A DNA stretch of 64,000 bases from Oxalobacter paraformigenes (GTDB lineage Bacteria > Pseudomonadota > Gammaproteobacteria > Burkholderiales > Burkholderiaceae_D), in the NCBI RefSeq assembly GCF_000158475.2, contig NZ_KI392030.1, positions 329,628-393,627 of the forward strand, in the 5' to 3' direction. A program made the position numbers and the translations under genes. Positions within the stretch are counted from its first letter, which is position 1, and each line of letters starts with the position of its first letter. The notes beneath the pieces are model-generated. The model saw nothing but the letters and a program-made list of their open reading frames with translations, made no database searches and had not been told where the DNA came from. This document shows, one piece after another, positions 1 to 9,282 of the stretch.

Positions 1-709
1 GATGGCGTCTTTGCATCGAACAGTCGCGTTCGCCCAGCCATATGGCGTTTTTGAAATCGTCTGCCAGAACCTGTATCTCGATATGACGCGGATTTTCCAG
101 AAATTTTTCCATATAAACTTCAGGATTTCCGAAAGCGGATTGCGCTTCCGCTTTTGTCATTGAGACAGCGTTCAGCAATGACGCTTCAGTATGAACTACA
201 CGCATGCCACGTCCGCCTCCGCCTCCGGCGGCTTTGATGATAACGGGAAAACCGATTTTGCGGGCAGTGGAAATGATTTCCTGCGGATCGTCGGAAAGGG
301 CGCCATCCGAACCGGGAACACACGGTATCCCCGCTTTTATCATGGCCTGTTTTGCAGTGACCTTGTCGCCCATGATTCTGATTGATTCCGACCGCGGTCC
401 GATGAAGACAAAACCGGATTTCTCGACTCTTTCAGCAAAGTCGGCATTTTCCGAAAGAAAACCGTAGCCAGGATGAATCGCTTCGGCATCGGTGACTTCC
501 GCCGCGCTGATAATTGCCGGCATGTTCAGATAGCTTAATGCCGAGGAAGCGGGGCCGATGCAGACCGATTCATCCGCGAGCTTGACATATTTGGCTTCAC
601 GATCCGCTTCGGAGTGGACAACGACGGTTTTGATACCCATTTCTCGGCATGCACGCTGGATACGCAATGCGATTTCGCCGCGGTTGGCAATTAGAATTTT
701 TTCAAACAT
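1..709 (-). CDS. accC: Biotin carboxylase subunit of acetyl-CoA carboxylase (5' part, runs off the window)
   Basis: AccC carboxylates the biotin on AccB using ATP and bicarbonate, the first half-reaction of malonyl-CoA synthesis for fatty acids. Only the first 236 codons are present; the frame is open to the window edge. The start at 709 gives [17 protein letters not shown], the typical biotin carboxylase N-terminus. Further in are [10 protein letters not shown] and the ATP-grasp glycine-rich loop GGGGRGMR, and the last visible residues are [11 protein letters not shown], also family-typical. It lies downstream of accB on the same strand with a 71-bp gap, the usual accBC arrangement. Identification is very secure; the C-terminal half cannot be assessed here. 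Confidence 0.96.
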   Translation of the reverse strand, partial: MFEKILIANRGEIALRIQRACREMGIKTVVVHSEADREAKYVKLADESVCIGPASSALSYLNMPAIISAAEVTDAEAIHPGYGFLSENADFAERVEKSGFVFIGPRSESIRIMGDKVTAKQAMIKAGIPCVPGSDGALSDDPQEIISTARKIGFPVIIKAAGGGGGRGMRVVHTEASLLNAVSMTKAEAQSAFGNPEVYMEKFLENPRHIEIQVLADDFKNAIWLGERDCSMQRRH

Positions 710-780
710 AGTGTGGCAGATTGTTCAGTAAACTGAAAATAAACGGCAAATGAGGCTGTTTTGGCCAATATTAGCCGGAT

Positions 781-1266
781 TTATCCTATTACAAACAGAG
801 GTTGTCCGAATTCGACAGGTTCGCCGTTTTCAACAAGAATCTGTTTGACGACGCCTGAAGTATCTGCCTCGATTTCGTTCAGAAGTTTCATCGCTTCGAT
901 AATGCACAGCGTATCGCCCTGTTTGACGGGAGAACCGACTTCAACATAGGGGGGATTGCCAGGGGCAGGCGCGCTGTAAAATGTTCCCACCATCGGCGAT
1001 TTGACCACATTTCCTTCCGGTTCGGCAGGCGCGGCGGCCGCTTCGGCAGCGATCGCTTGCGTTGCTACATTGACCTGAGGCATGGCAACGGAAGGCTGAA
1101 CGTATTGCTGCGGCATGATCTGCTGCGGCTGCATGACGACAGTCTGCCCCTGAATGGAAGACGTTTTTGCAATGCGTACCTTGCTTTCTCCTTCGGTTAC
1201 TTCCAGTTCGGCGATATCTGAGTCGGCAACAAGGTCGATCAGAGTTTTCAATTTACGTAAATCCAT
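781..1266 (-). CDS. accB: Biotin carboxyl carrier protein of acetyl-CoA carboxylase
   Basis: AccB carries biotin between the biotin carboxylase (AccC) and the carboxyltransferase. The 161-residue protein has a conserved N-terminal helix ([18 protein letters not shown]), a linker rich in Ala, Pro and Gln at about residues 40-85, and a C-terminal biotinyl domain from about residue 85. The biotinylated lysine is Lys127 within [12 protein letters not shown]. Length and order of parts fit the family. It sits between aroQ upstream (36-bp gap) and accC downstream, so aroQ-accB-accC are probably co-transcribed. That order is common in proteobacteria. Confidence 0.97.
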   Translation of the reverse strand: MDLRKLKTLIDLVADSDIAELEVTEGESKVRIAKTSSIQGQTVVMQPQQIMPQQYVQPSVAMPQVNVATQAIAAEAAAAPAEPEGNVVKSPMVGTFYSAPAPGNPPYVEVGSPVKQGDTLCIIEAMKLLNEIEADTSGVVKQILVENGEPVEFGQPLFVIG

Positions 1267-1302
1267 AGAAATCCCGCAAAAATACAGTTAAATGGTTGGA
1301 AA

Positions 1303-1737
1303 TTAATGTTTGAGAGCGAATTCGACAGCCATTCGGTAACCGTCGGTTCCAAAACCGCATATTACACCTTCTGCAATGGGAGACAGATAAGAATGATGGC
1401 GGAAAGGCTCACGTTGATGGATATTTGAGATATGAACCTCATAAAATGGAATATTTACACCCGAAAGGGCATCTCTTAATGAAACACTGGTGTGCGTCAG
1501 CCCTCCCGGATTGATGACAATAAGGTCGACCTTGTCCTGTTTTGCCTGATGTATCCGATCTATAAGATCGCCTTCATGATTGCTTTGAAAGCTGGCAAAT
1601 TTTCCTCCGGCGGCTTCGACAACGGCGCGTATGGAAGAAACGACGTTGTCCAGAGTCGTTTTTCCATAGATGTGTGGTTCCCGTGAACCGAGAAGGTTCA
1701 GATTGGGGCCGTTAAGAAGAAGAATATTTTTTGCCAT
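1303..1737 (-). CDS. aroQ: Type II 3-dehydroquinate dehydratase
   Basis: This enzyme converts 3-dehydroquinate to 3-dehydroshikimate in the shikimate pathway. The 144-residue length is normal for the dodecameric type II family. The N-terminal motif [17 protein letters not shown] holds the catalytic Tyr24. The NPGGLTHTS segment and the [19 protein letters not shown] segment supply the substrate-binding and catalytic histidine regions. It is the first gene of the probable aroQ-accB-accC operon. A second shikimate-pathway gene, aroE, lies about 6 kb away on the other strand. Confidence 0.96.
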   Translation of the reverse strand: MAKNILLLNGPNLNLLGSREPHIYGKTTLDNVVSSIRAVVEAAGGKFASFQSNHEGDLIDRIHQAKQDKVDLIVINPGGLTHTSVSLRDALSGVNIPFYEVHISNIHQREPFRHHSYLSPIAEGVICGFGTDGYRMAVEFALKH

Positions 1738-1824
1738 GACCTTTAAAAAATAATCTTTTTGGATTGGATTGTGAGCAATTTGCCGTCAAATAACAAAAAG
1801 AGGCAAGGAAAAAACCGGGAATTT

Positions 1825-2454
1825 CTAAAATTTGTTTCCGATGATCTTGCCGCTTTCATCGATAAGTTCCTGCAATTCGTTCAAATTGGCTCTTTCATTG
1901 TGCGCTCCGAAAAACTTGTTCGGCCTGCGTATATCATCAAGATCATAAACCGTAACATGAACCATTTCGTCGCACCAAAGAAAATGAATGGTTTCTATCG
2001 CGTGACTCTTTCCGCGGAAATGTGGCGATTCGGAGACATTGAAATTGATATCCTGATTTAAAAGAAAAATTTCCACTTCTTTGACGTTTTCCGTAAAAAG
2101 CTGTAAATGAATCTCGCTATGCTCGCCACCGGTTCCCTTCATGACCGCTCCGGTAATGTAAGGATTGAACTTTTCGAGCTTTTTCATCAATTGCAAGGAA
2201 AGCATCCGCAAGTGGCGCAGTCTGGCGGGCTGAGTATCTGCAAGAAAGAGTTCGTTATATAACCTGACTTCATTCTCGATTGTCGGGTTGTCCGGTAAAA
2301 TTTCGCCGGTAACACGTGTATTGCCCAGAACCAGTCTGGCCGCTTTTCGTTTGGCGACGTCATAACTGGTTCCTTCCTCTGCTATCATGCGTGCAGCGGC
2401 AATGGCGATTTCCTGTCGCAGATTGGCAATGTCGTGAAAACGGTAAGAAGTCAT
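1825..2454 (-). CDS. Conserved betaproteobacterial protein of unknown function, possibly nucleotidyltransferase-like
   Basis: I do not recognise a characterised function. The 209-residue soluble protein has no signal peptide or membrane segment. It has a helical first half rich in Ala, Arg and Glu. A central block around residues 100-130 (GAVMKGTGGEHSEIHLQLF) has a Gly-x-x-x-Gly...Ser-x-Ile spacing reminiscent of the minimal nucleotidyltransferase core, though the acidic pair is not clear. The C-terminal part contains a hydrophobic stretch followed by a DLDDIRRPNKFF segment. It is divergent from mpl with a 78-bp gap, so a shared regulatory region is likely. The start at 2454 was chosen because it is the first in-frame Met. 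The nucleotidyltransferase idea is weak. Confidence 0.7.
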   Translation of the reverse strand: MTSYRFHDIANLRQEIAIAAARMIAEEGTSYDVAKRKAARLVLGNTRVTGEILPDNPTIENEVRLYNELFLADTQPARLRHLRMLSLQLMKKLEKFNPYITGAVMKGTGGEHSEIHLQLFTENVKEVEIFLLNQDINFNVSESPHFRGKSHAIETIHFLWCDEMVHVTVYDLDDIRRPNKFFGAHNERANLNELQELIDESGKIIGNKF

Positions 2455-2532
2455 ATTCGTTTTATTCCGGATACAGGCGTAAATGGCGGGATGGCGGGTA
2501 AAATTTTCAATTCAATTATTTAGTCAACTATT

Positions 2533-3927
2533 ATGCATATTCACATCCTGGGTATTTGCGGTACCTTCATGGGAGGGGTTGCCGTTTTGGCAAAGGCGGC
2601 AGGGCATACAGTAACCGGTTGCGATGCGAATGTCTATCCGCCCATGAGCACGCAATTGCAGGAGCAGGGTATTGAGTTGATACAGGGATACGATGAGAAA
2701 CAGATTGAACTGAATCCGGATCTGTTTGTCGTTGGAAATGTCGTTTCACGAGGCAACCCGTTGATGGAGGCCATTTTAAATCGGGGGCTTCCTTATGTTT
2801 CAGGCCCGCAATGGATAGGGGAATATATACTGAACGACAAGTGGGTTCTGGCAGTGGCCGGAACTCATGGAAAAACCACCACAACGTCCATGCTGGCCTG
2901 GATACTGGAAGATGCGGGTTATTCGCCGGGTTTTCTCATCGGTGGCGTACCCTTGAATTTCGGCATTTCAGCCCGTTTGCGGGGGAACGCGGATTCTTCC
3001 TTTTTTGTCATCGAAGCTGATGAATATGACACGGCTTTTTTCGATAAAAGAAGCAAATTTGTTCATTATCGTCCCAAAACGGCTATATTGAACAATCTGG
3101 AATTCGATCATGCCGATATCTTTTCCGATATTTCGGCCATCGAAACGCAGTTTCATCATCTTGTACGAACGATAGCGGGAAATGGCCGGCTTATTGTAAA
3201 TGTCCGTGATACTGCCTTGAAAAGAGTCATTGACAGAGGATGCTGGAGTGAAAAGGAATGGTTCGGCGGGAGCGGGAATAATGGATGGACGCTTGCGGAA
3301 GCCGGAGACGACGGTTTCGTGGTATTTCTTGACGGCGTCGCGCAGGGAACCGTCAAATGGGAATTGACGGGTGAACACAACCGTTTGAATGCGCTGGCCG
3401 CAATTGCCGCTGCACGACATGTAGGGGTTGTTCCTGAACAGGCGATCGCTTCACTTTCCCGTTTCAAAAACGTCAAAAGACGTATGGAATGCCTGGGAGA
3501 GGTCAGGGGAATTTCCGTTTATGACGATTTTGCCCATCACCCGACAGCGATTGCCGCCACTATTGCCGGATTGAGAAGAAAAATTGGCGCAAGAAACCAT
3601 ACCCGCATACTGGCAGTACTGGAACCGCGTTCCAATACGATGAAACTGGGCACGATGAAACAGAAATTGCCCCATAGCCTGGCGGAAGCGGATCTGGTTT
3701 TCGGTTACGGCGCCCACTCCGGTAAAAATGCTTTGGGATGGGATTTGCAGGAAGCCTTGGGGCCATTGGGCGAAAAGGCGCGTGCTTTTGAGGATATCGA
3801 TTCGCTTGTTACGGAGATTGTTTCATCCGCGAGAGCCGGAGACCATATTCTTGTCATGAGTAATGGAGGATTTGGCGGAATTCACCAGAAAATACTCGAC
3901 CGGCTTGCAGGAAAACAACCGATATGA
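2533..3927 (+). CDS. mpl: UDP-N-acetylmuramate:L-alanyl-gamma-D-glutamyl-meso-diaminopimelate ligase
   Basis: Mpl joins the murein tripeptide recovered from old cell wall to UDP-MurNAc, feeding it back into peptidoglycan synthesis. The 464-residue protein has the three Mur-ligase domains: an N-terminal Rossmann-type domain (HILGICGTFMGG), a central ATPase domain with P-loop GTHGKTTTTS at residues 110-119 and the IEADEYDTAFFDKRSKF segment typical of Mpl, and a C-terminal domain with DDFAHHPTAI. The last four bases overlap the next gene (ATGA), so the two are translationally coupled. With the amgK-murU pair near 33-35 kb it indicates active wall recycling. Confidence 0.95.
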   Translation: MHIHILGICGTFMGGVAVLAKAAGHTVTGCDANVYPPMSTQLQEQGIELIQGYDEKQIELNPDLFVVGNVVSRGNPLMEAILNRGLPYVSGPQWIGEYILNDKWVLAVAGTHGKTTTTSMLAWILEDAGYSPGFLIGGVPLNFGISARLRGNADSSFFVIEADEYDTAFFDKRSKFVHYRPKTAILNNLEFDHADIFSDISAIETQFHHLVRTIAGNGRLIVNVRDTALKRVIDRGCWSEKEWFGGSGNNGWTLAEAGDDGFVVFLDGVAQGTVKWELTGEHNRLNALAAIAAARHVGVVPEQAIASLSRFKNVKRRMECLGEVRGISVYDDFAHHPTAIAATIAGLRRKIGARNHTRILAVLEPRSNTMKLGTMKQKLPHSLAEADLVFGYGAHSGKNALGWDLQEALGPLGEKARAFEDIDSLVTEIVSSARAGDHILVMSNGGFGGIHQKILDRLAGKQPI

Positions 3928-4508
3928 TTTTATATTTACACGGATTTCAATCTTCTCCCCTTTCTTTCAAGGCGCAACTGATTGCTCGTGAACTTGACGC
4001 TCTCGGCAGTGATTGTCGCTACATTTGTCCTCAATTACCCTTATCTCCGGCTAAATCCGTAGAAATGGCAATTAATGAAATCGAAAAACATCCTCCGGAT
4101 TCAGTCGCTCTTATCGGTTCGTCCCTTGGGGGATATTATGCGGGCTGGCTGGCGGAGCAATGCCATTGCAGGGCCGTTCTGTTAAATCCCGTCATTGATC
4201 CCTGGAAAATAAAGATATTGGACGATATGCCCGACAAAAGTGATTTGAAAGTACGGGAGTGGCTTGATTTCCGGAAAAAATACGAAAAAGAATTGAAAGC
4301 CCTTCGGATTACTCGTCTTACTGATCCGGCAAGATACCTGCTTTTGGCGGCAAAAGGGGACGAATTGCTGGATTGGCAATTAATGCAATCGCATTACAGA
4401 GGCGCCAATCAGATCATTATTGATGGAAGCGATCATGGACTGTCGGTGTTTAGCCAGTATCTGGACGAAGTGCTTTTGTTTTGCGGAGTGAAAAATAGGA
4501 TGGAGTAA
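3924..4508 (+). CDS. YqiA-like alpha/beta-hydrolase (esterase)
   Basis: This 194-residue protein belongs to the small UPF0227/YqiA alpha-beta hydrolase group, whose E. coli member hydrolyses short-chain and CoA esters. It begins MILYLHGFQSSP, giving the HG oxyanion-hole motif. The nucleophile elbow is G65-S66-S67-L68-G69 with Ser67 as nucleophile. AKGDELLDW supplies the likely acid and GSDHGLS the catalytic histidine. Its start overlaps the mpl stop by 4 bp. Its substrate here is unknown; in many betaproteobacteria it lies between mpl and the ribonuclease gene that follows. Confidence 0.85.
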   Translation: MILYLHGFQSSPLSFKAQLIARELDALGSDCRYICPQLPLSPAKSVEMAINEIEKHPPDSVALIGSSLGGYYAGWLAEQCHCRAVLLNPVIDPWKIKILDDMPDKSDLKVREWLDFRKKYEKELKALRITRLTDPARYLLLAAKGDELLDWQLMQSHYRGANQIIIDGSDHGLSVFSQYLDEVLLFCGVKNRME

Positions 4509-4584
4509 GGGCTGTTTTCCTGATCCTGTCCGGAAAAGCTGTAAAGTTCTGTATTCGTGCAATCAGTTAGCGATAGAGTGGTAA

Positions 4585-6537
4585 ATGAATTTATTCTTTG
4601 AAGAGTCCGGAGAATTCAAAACGGGCAGTATTCTGAATCAGGTGGGTGAGGCATATCAGATCGAATTGCCAGGCGGGAAGCGGACAAAAGTGCGCGCACG
4701 CGATGTGCTGTTCCAGTTCGGTTCGCATGAGCCGGCGCAGCTATTGGCCGAAGCCGGTCAGATTGCTTCGGAAATCGATCCTGATTTTCTGTGGGAAGTC
4801 GCTGGAGAGAACGAATTCGATTATGCTGAACTGGGCAGGGAATATTTCGGTCACGATCCAAAACCGGACGAGGCGGCCGGTTTGTTGCTCAGGCTGCATT
4901 CGGCGCCCATGTATTTTTATAAAAAGGGAAAAGGCCGGTACAAGGCTGCGCCGGAAAAATCGCTTAAAGCCGCATTAGCCAGCATCGAAAAGAAGAAACA
5001 GCAAGCGATTATCCAGCAACAGTACGTTGAACAAGTGAAACAGGGGATTTTGCCGGATTCAATAAAGGGAAACGCCCTTCAACTGATATGCAAACCCGAT
5101 AAAAACAGTATCGAGTACAAAGCGCTGGATATGGCGTGCAATGAGATGCATGTTTCACCGGAACGCCTTTTGTTGAACATGGGGGGGATCGCGGGCGTAA
5201 AAGAACTGCATCTGTCGCGTTTTCTGTTCGAGCATTTTCCGCGGGGAATTTCCTTCCCCGAAATCGATATACCCGATACCCGTTTTGAATTGCCTGTCGC
5301 CGATGTCAGGGCTTTTTCGATTGACGATATCACAACAACAGAAATCGACGATGCGTTTTCAGTGACGCATTTGCCGGATGGGCAGATCCGAATAGGCGTG
5401 CATATCGCTGCGCCCGCCTTGGGGATAAAACCGGGAGACGCTCTGGACGAGATTGCCAGAAAACGCTTGTCTACGGTTTATATGCCCGGCGACAAGATTA
5501 CCATGCTGCCGGATGAACTGGTCAACCGTTTTACGCTGAGCGCCGGTGAAAACCGGCCGGCAATCAGCCTCTACGCCACAGTCGATCCGGCAGACTGGTC
5601 TGTCAGGGAAACGGAAACAAGGGCTGAAATGATCCGGGTTTCAGAAAATCTTCGCCATAACGATCTCGATCGTTTAATAACGGAAGACAGTCTTGCCAGA
5701 AATGAAGGAGATTATCCGCATAAGGAAGATATCGGGATTTTATGGCGTTGTGCGCGTGTGTTCGAGAAAAAACGCATGGAAAAGCGGGAGGCTTTCGGCT
5801 TGCGACCGGAGCAGACCAATCGGGTCGATTTCAATTTTTATGTCGGCGATGACGGGAAAGTGACTATTGAGCGCCGGAAACGAACGGCGCCTCTGGACAA
5901 AATCGTGGCGGAATTCATGATTTTCGCCAACAGCACCTGGGGAAAACTGCTGAGCGAACACGGGATCCCGGGTATTTACCGGAGCCAGGGAACCGGAAAC
6001 GGCGGATGGATGAGTCGCATGCAGGTCAAAATGGTGACACATGCGGCGCCGCATCAGGGGCTTGGCGTCGATCAGTATGCATGGAGTACCTCGCCTTTGC
6101 GCCGCTATACCGATCTGGTCAATCAGTGGCAGATTCTGGCGTGCGTCAATTATGGTGTAGCCGCTCCCCTTTCTGCGCCATTTCGGCCCAAAGACGCCAG
6201 TCTGTTTGCCATCGTAAGCGCTTTCGACGCAGCCTATAGCGCATACGGCGAATTCCAGTCGAAAATGGAGCGGTACTGGTGTCTCCGCTGGCTGGCTCAA
6301 AACGATATTCGCCAGACGGAAGCGGTTGTTATCCGCGAGGAAATGATCCGGCTGGTCGATATCCCGTTGACGATTCCAATGCCCGGAATGCGGGCTTTGG
6401 CTCGCGGGACGCAGGTCAAGGTCGATCTTTTACGGTGGGATGAGGTGGATCTGTCTGTTGAAGCGCGTTTTCTGGATGTGTCCGCTGACGCCAGTGAAGA
6501 TGAATTAAGTGAAAGCGAGGAAGAAATCGCGGAATAA
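4585..6537 (+). CDS. RNB-domain exoribonuclease (RNase II/R family)
   Basis: A 650-residue single-strand-specific 3'-5' exoribonuclease, probably cytoplasmic. The catalytic RNB domain starts near residue 225, and a conserved acidic motif is visible as TTEIDDAFSV near residue 252; these aspartates coordinate magnesium. VNRFTLSAGENRPA and the later STSPLRRYTDLVNQ are typical RNB blocks. The N-terminal part is less conserved than in RNase R and the protein is shorter (RNase R is about 800 residues), so an RNase II-like or VacB-like label is appropriate. The acidic tail (DASEDELSESEEE) is notable. It follows the esterase gene by 76 bp. Confidence 0.9.
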   Translation: MNLFFEESGEFKTGSILNQVGEAYQIELPGGKRTKVRARDVLFQFGSHEPAQLLAEAGQIASEIDPDFLWEVAGENEFDYAELGREYFGHDPKPDEAAGLLLRLHSAPMYFYKKGKGRYKAAPEKSLKAALASIEKKKQQAIIQQQYVEQVKQGILPDSIKGNALQLICKPDKNSIEYKALDMACNEMHVSPERLLLNMGGIAGVKELHLSRFLFEHFPRGISFPEIDIPDTRFELPVADVRAFSIDDITTTEIDDAFSVTHLPDGQIRIGVHIAAPALGIKPGDALDEIARKRLSTVYMPGDKITMLPDELVNRFTLSAGENRPAISLYATVDPADWSVRETETRAEMIRVSENLRHNDLDRLITEDSLARNEGDYPHKEDIGILWRCARVFEKKRMEKREAFGLRPEQTNRVDFNFYVGDDGKVTIERRKRTAPLDKIVAEFMIFANSTWGKLLSEHGIPGIYRSQGTGNGGWMSRMQVKMVTHAAPHQGLGVDQYAWSTSPLRRYTDLVNQWQILACVNYGVAAPLSAPFRPKDASLFAIVSAFDAAYSAYGEFQSKMERYWCLRWLAQNDIRQTEAVVIREEMIRLVDIPLTIPMPGMRALARGTQVKVDLLRWDEVDLSVEARFLDVSADASEDELSESEEEIAE

Positions 6538-6610
6538 TTCAGTGTATAGTTTATAGGGGTCCATCGTCGTGCCTGACAGCCTGATCCCTGTTTATTTGCT
6601 TATATAACTT

Positions 6611-7474
6611 GTGAAATCACTTTTCCAAAATCGTGGATTATGCATAGCGGTTGCGGTATCTGTCCTGATACACGCGGTTGTGCTGTCAGCCAGATTTGCA
6701 GTCCCGACATCGTTCGACCTGAAAAAAGGCGCCTCTGCAATTGAGGTGGTCCTGGTCAGTCCGCCTTCGCGCAAAACAATACATGCCGGATTGTTAAAAG
6801 GAACGGACAGTATAAAAGCAGTATCGTCCGGAGGGAACGCAGCAGGAACACCGGGATCGGGTAAGGAAAAAGGGGAAGCGCCAAATCAGAAAAAAACAGT
6901 AGCCGGTTCTGAAAAATTCACCAAACGGGCTCAGGCAAGCGGCACTGCTGAAAAAAAAATAATGAGTAAAAGGCAAATGCCAGGCGCGTTTCAATTACCG
7001 GATGATCCCGATAGCCGCTCTGTCGTTTTCAGGCGGAACGGCAACCGAAATGGAGGCGACACCGCCAATGGATACGGAGCGGCGAACCGGCCAGTGATCA
7101 CGGCCAGTACCCGTGATGTCGGTTATGCCATGTATTACAAAGCGTTGCGCAAACGGGTGGAAAACCTTGGACTGATCAATTTCCCTCAAAAAAACGGGTC
7201 AAGATTGTATGGCGAATTGATGGTGCGGATTCCTGTTTTTCAAGACGGAACGCTTTTTGAAAAAGAAGGAGGTCCCAGTATTGAAAGGTCTTCGGGAAAT
7301 CCGGCGCTGGACAAGGCGGCTCTGGGCATTATCCGTCGGGCTGCGCCTTTCGGGCCGTTTCCGAAAAGCATGCGTTCCAAAAATGGCGGTGCTGATGTCT
7401 GGATTATTATCACACGCCTGAAATTTACCCGGGAGCAAGGGATACAATCGCAGATCCGTTCGACTGTGCATTGA
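6611..7474 (+). CDS. TonB-family periplasm-spanning protein
   Basis: A 287-residue inner-membrane protein with TonB architecture. A short cytoplasmic end and one membrane segment (about residues 10-28, CIAVAVSVLIHAVVLSARF) are followed by a long polar low-complexity linker rich in Gly, Lys, Ser and Asn, then a C-terminal TonB-like domain from about residue 195. That domain contains VFQDGTLFEKEGG, SSGNPALDKAALGIIRRAAPF and GPFPKSM, the usual TonB-C pattern. Translation starts at a GTG. Fifth in the plus-strand block and followed by aroE, it may be a stand-alone envelope protein rather than the siderophore TonB, since no exbB or exbD is nearby. Confidence 0.82.
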   Translation: MKSLFQNRGLCIAVAVSVLIHAVVLSARFAVPTSFDLKKGASAIEVVLVSPPSRKTIHAGLLKGTDSIKAVSSGGNAAGTPGSGKEKGEAPNQKKTVAGSEKFTKRAQASGTAEKKIMSKRQMPGAFQLPDDPDSRSVVFRRNGNRNGGDTANGYGAANRPVITASTRDVGYAMYYKALRKRVENLGLINFPQKNGSRLYGELMVRIPVFQDGTLFEKEGGPSIERSSGNPALDKAALGIIRRAAPFGPFPKSMRSKNGGADVWIIITRLKFTREQGIQSQIRSTVH

Positions 7475-7552
7475 CATAAAGCAAGCGGTTTTGCCTGAAA
7501 AAGATGGGTTTTTCGCTAATTTGAAGAAATTTCTATAATCGGTTTATAAAGA

Positions 7553-8359
7553 ATGAGTGATCGTTACGCCGTTGTCGGAAATCCGGTTGGACACAGCAAG
7601 TCCCCGGAAATACATACCCTTTTTGCGCAACAGACGGGACAGGATATCGAATATACGCGCCTGCTCGCTCCTTTAAATGATTTCAAGACAACTGTCATGA
7701 GATTTGCCGGGGAAGGCGGGCATGGAATGAATGTGACGGTTCCTTTCAAATTCGAAGCGTTCGACTTGTCCTCGCAATTGACTCTGCGGGCAAAAATGGC
7801 GGGAGCCGTCAATACCTTGCGTTTCGATGGCGCGGCAATTTACGGTGACAACACTGATGGCGCCGGACTGGTCGCCGACATAACGCGAAATGCCGGCCTG
7901 TCATTGTCCGGTTCCCGTATTCTGTTACTGGGGGCCGGTGGCGCGGCGTATGGCGTCATGTTGCCCCTGCTTGAGCGGAAACCGGATTTTATCCATATCG
8001 CCAATCTGGACGAAAGCAAGGCACGGGAACTGGCAGGCCGGTTTTCTGCCTATGGAAAGATTGCCGTATCTTCTTATGGCGCCTTGAGAGAACGCTTTGA
8101 TGTTGTCATCAACGCAACTTCAGCCGGATTGCAAAATGCCATGCCACCCGTTCCTTCTGCCGTTTTTCAGGAAAACACGCTCGCGCTGGATTTGGTATAC
8201 GCTGATAATCCTACTCCATTCATGACTTTCGCAAACCGGTATGGCGCAAAGGTCAGGGACGGTTTCGGCATGCTGGTTGAACAGGCAGCTGAATCGTTTT
8301 GTGTGTGGCGTGGTGTCCGGCCCGATACCAAACCCGTTTTTGCATTTTTCGGGCGGTAG
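7553..8359 (+). CDS. aroE: Shikimate dehydrogenase (NADP+)
   Basis: AroE reduces 3-dehydroshikimate to shikimate with NADPH. The 268-residue protein shows the substrate-binding serines in [14 protein letters not shown], the catalytic Lys in MNVTVPFK, the NTDGAGL aspartate region and a GAGGAAYG nucleotide-binding loop. The C-terminal [14 protein letters not shown] block is family-typical. It is followed after 5 bp by mtgA, so the two are probably coupled. The aroE-mtgA order is common in betaproteobacteria. Confidence 0.96.
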   Translation: MSDRYAVVGNPVGHSKSPEIHTLFAQQTGQDIEYTRLLAPLNDFKTTVMRFAGEGGHGMNVTVPFKFEAFDLSSQLTLRAKMAGAVNTLRFDGAAIYGDNTDGAGLVADITRNAGLSLSGSRILLLGAGGAAYGVMLPLLERKPDFIHIANLDESKARELAGRFSAYGKIAVSSYGALRERFDVVINATSAGLQNAMPPVPSAVFQENTLALDLVYADNPTPFMTFANRYGAKVRDGFGMLVEQAAESFCVWRGVRPDTKPVFAFFGR

Positions 8360-8364
8360 TTTTC

Positions 8365-9075
8365 ATGGACAAACTGGTCGGCCTGTTTCGAAGATACTGG
8401 CGGTGGATAGTATGGATACCCCTGGGCCTGTTTCTGGCGTTCCAGTTGTACTTTTTCTTTCAGATAGGCTGGTGGGTTCATCACAATCCTTCATCAACCA
8501 GTTTCATGCGGCAGCAACTGTCCGTTTTGCGGGAAAAAAATCCCAAGGCCAAATTAAGGCACAAGTGGATACCTTACAAACGGATTTCGCGTAATTTGAA
8601 ACGGGCGGTTATTGCGTCCGAAGATGCCAATTTCACGGATCATGAGGGAGTGGACTGGGACGCGCTCCTTAAAGCGTATGAGAAAAACAGCCGGAAGGGG
8701 AAAATAGTGGCGGGTGGATCGACCATTACCCAGCAATTGGCCAAAAATCTCTTTTTGTCTGGAAGCAAAAGCTATTTCCGAAAAGGACAGGAAATCATTA
8801 TCACATACATGCTGGAATTCTGGATGGAAAAAGAACGGATATTCGAGCTTTATCTGAATCTGGTCGAATTCGGCACGGGCGTTTTCGGCGCCGAGGCGGC
8901 AGCACGACATTACTACGGTACATCGGCCTCTTCACTGAGTGCGGAACAGGCAGCACGGCTTGCCGCCATGTTGCCGAAGCCGCGCTATTTCGATACTCAC
9001 CGGAATTCGGGATACCTGATGCACCGGACGGCGCTGATTCTAAGACGGATGGGGTCGGCGGATGTGCCGCGTTAG
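8365..9075 (+). CDS. mtgA: Monofunctional biosynthetic peptidoglycan transglycosylase
   Basis: MtgA polymerises lipid II into glycan strands at the inner membrane. The chosen start at 8365 gives 236 residues with one N-terminal membrane anchor (about residues 12-34). An upstream in-frame start at 8299 lies inside aroE and adds an implausible Cys-rich N-terminus. The GT51 motifs are clear: [17 protein letters not shown] with the catalytic Glu, [14 protein letters not shown], and [14 protein letters not shown]. There is no transpeptidase domain, which separates it from class A penicillin-binding proteins. Confidence 0.95.
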   Translation: MDKLVGLFRRYWRWIVWIPLGLFLAFQLYFFFQIGWWVHHNPSSTSFMRQQLSVLREKNPKAKLRHKWIPYKRISRNLKRAVIASEDANFTDHEGVDWDALLKAYEKNSRKGKIVAGGSTITQQLAKNLFLSGSKSYFRKGQEIIITYMLEFWMEKERIFELYLNLVEFGTGVFGAEAAARHYYGTSASSLSAEQAARLAAMLPKPRYFDTHRNSGYLMHRTALILRRMGSADVPR

Positions 9076-9166
9076 ACTTGTCAGGAATGCCGGAAGTTCT
9101 TGCCTGTCCTATTCGTTATCAGTACACTTGCGCTATTTTCAGCTAGGCGGCAGTTTTATTGCCTGT

Positions 9167-9190
9167 GAAAGCCACAATCGCTTTCCGTTT
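9167..9190 (+). terminator. Weak hairpin with short T-run downstream of mtgA
   Basis: GAAAGC and GCTTTC (9167-9172 and 9180-9185) form a 6-bp stem with a 7-base loop, followed by CGTTTTAG. The stem is short and the T-tract has only four bases. It may end the mpl-to-mtgA block, but a chance occurrence is quite possible. Confidence 0.25.
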
Positions 9191-9282
9191 TAGTCATAAA
9201 ATAGTGATATGAGCATGATGTGATCCATCCATCATAGATTCCGCCGGCAGTCACCCTGTAACGCGTCTGAAAGACTATCTCC

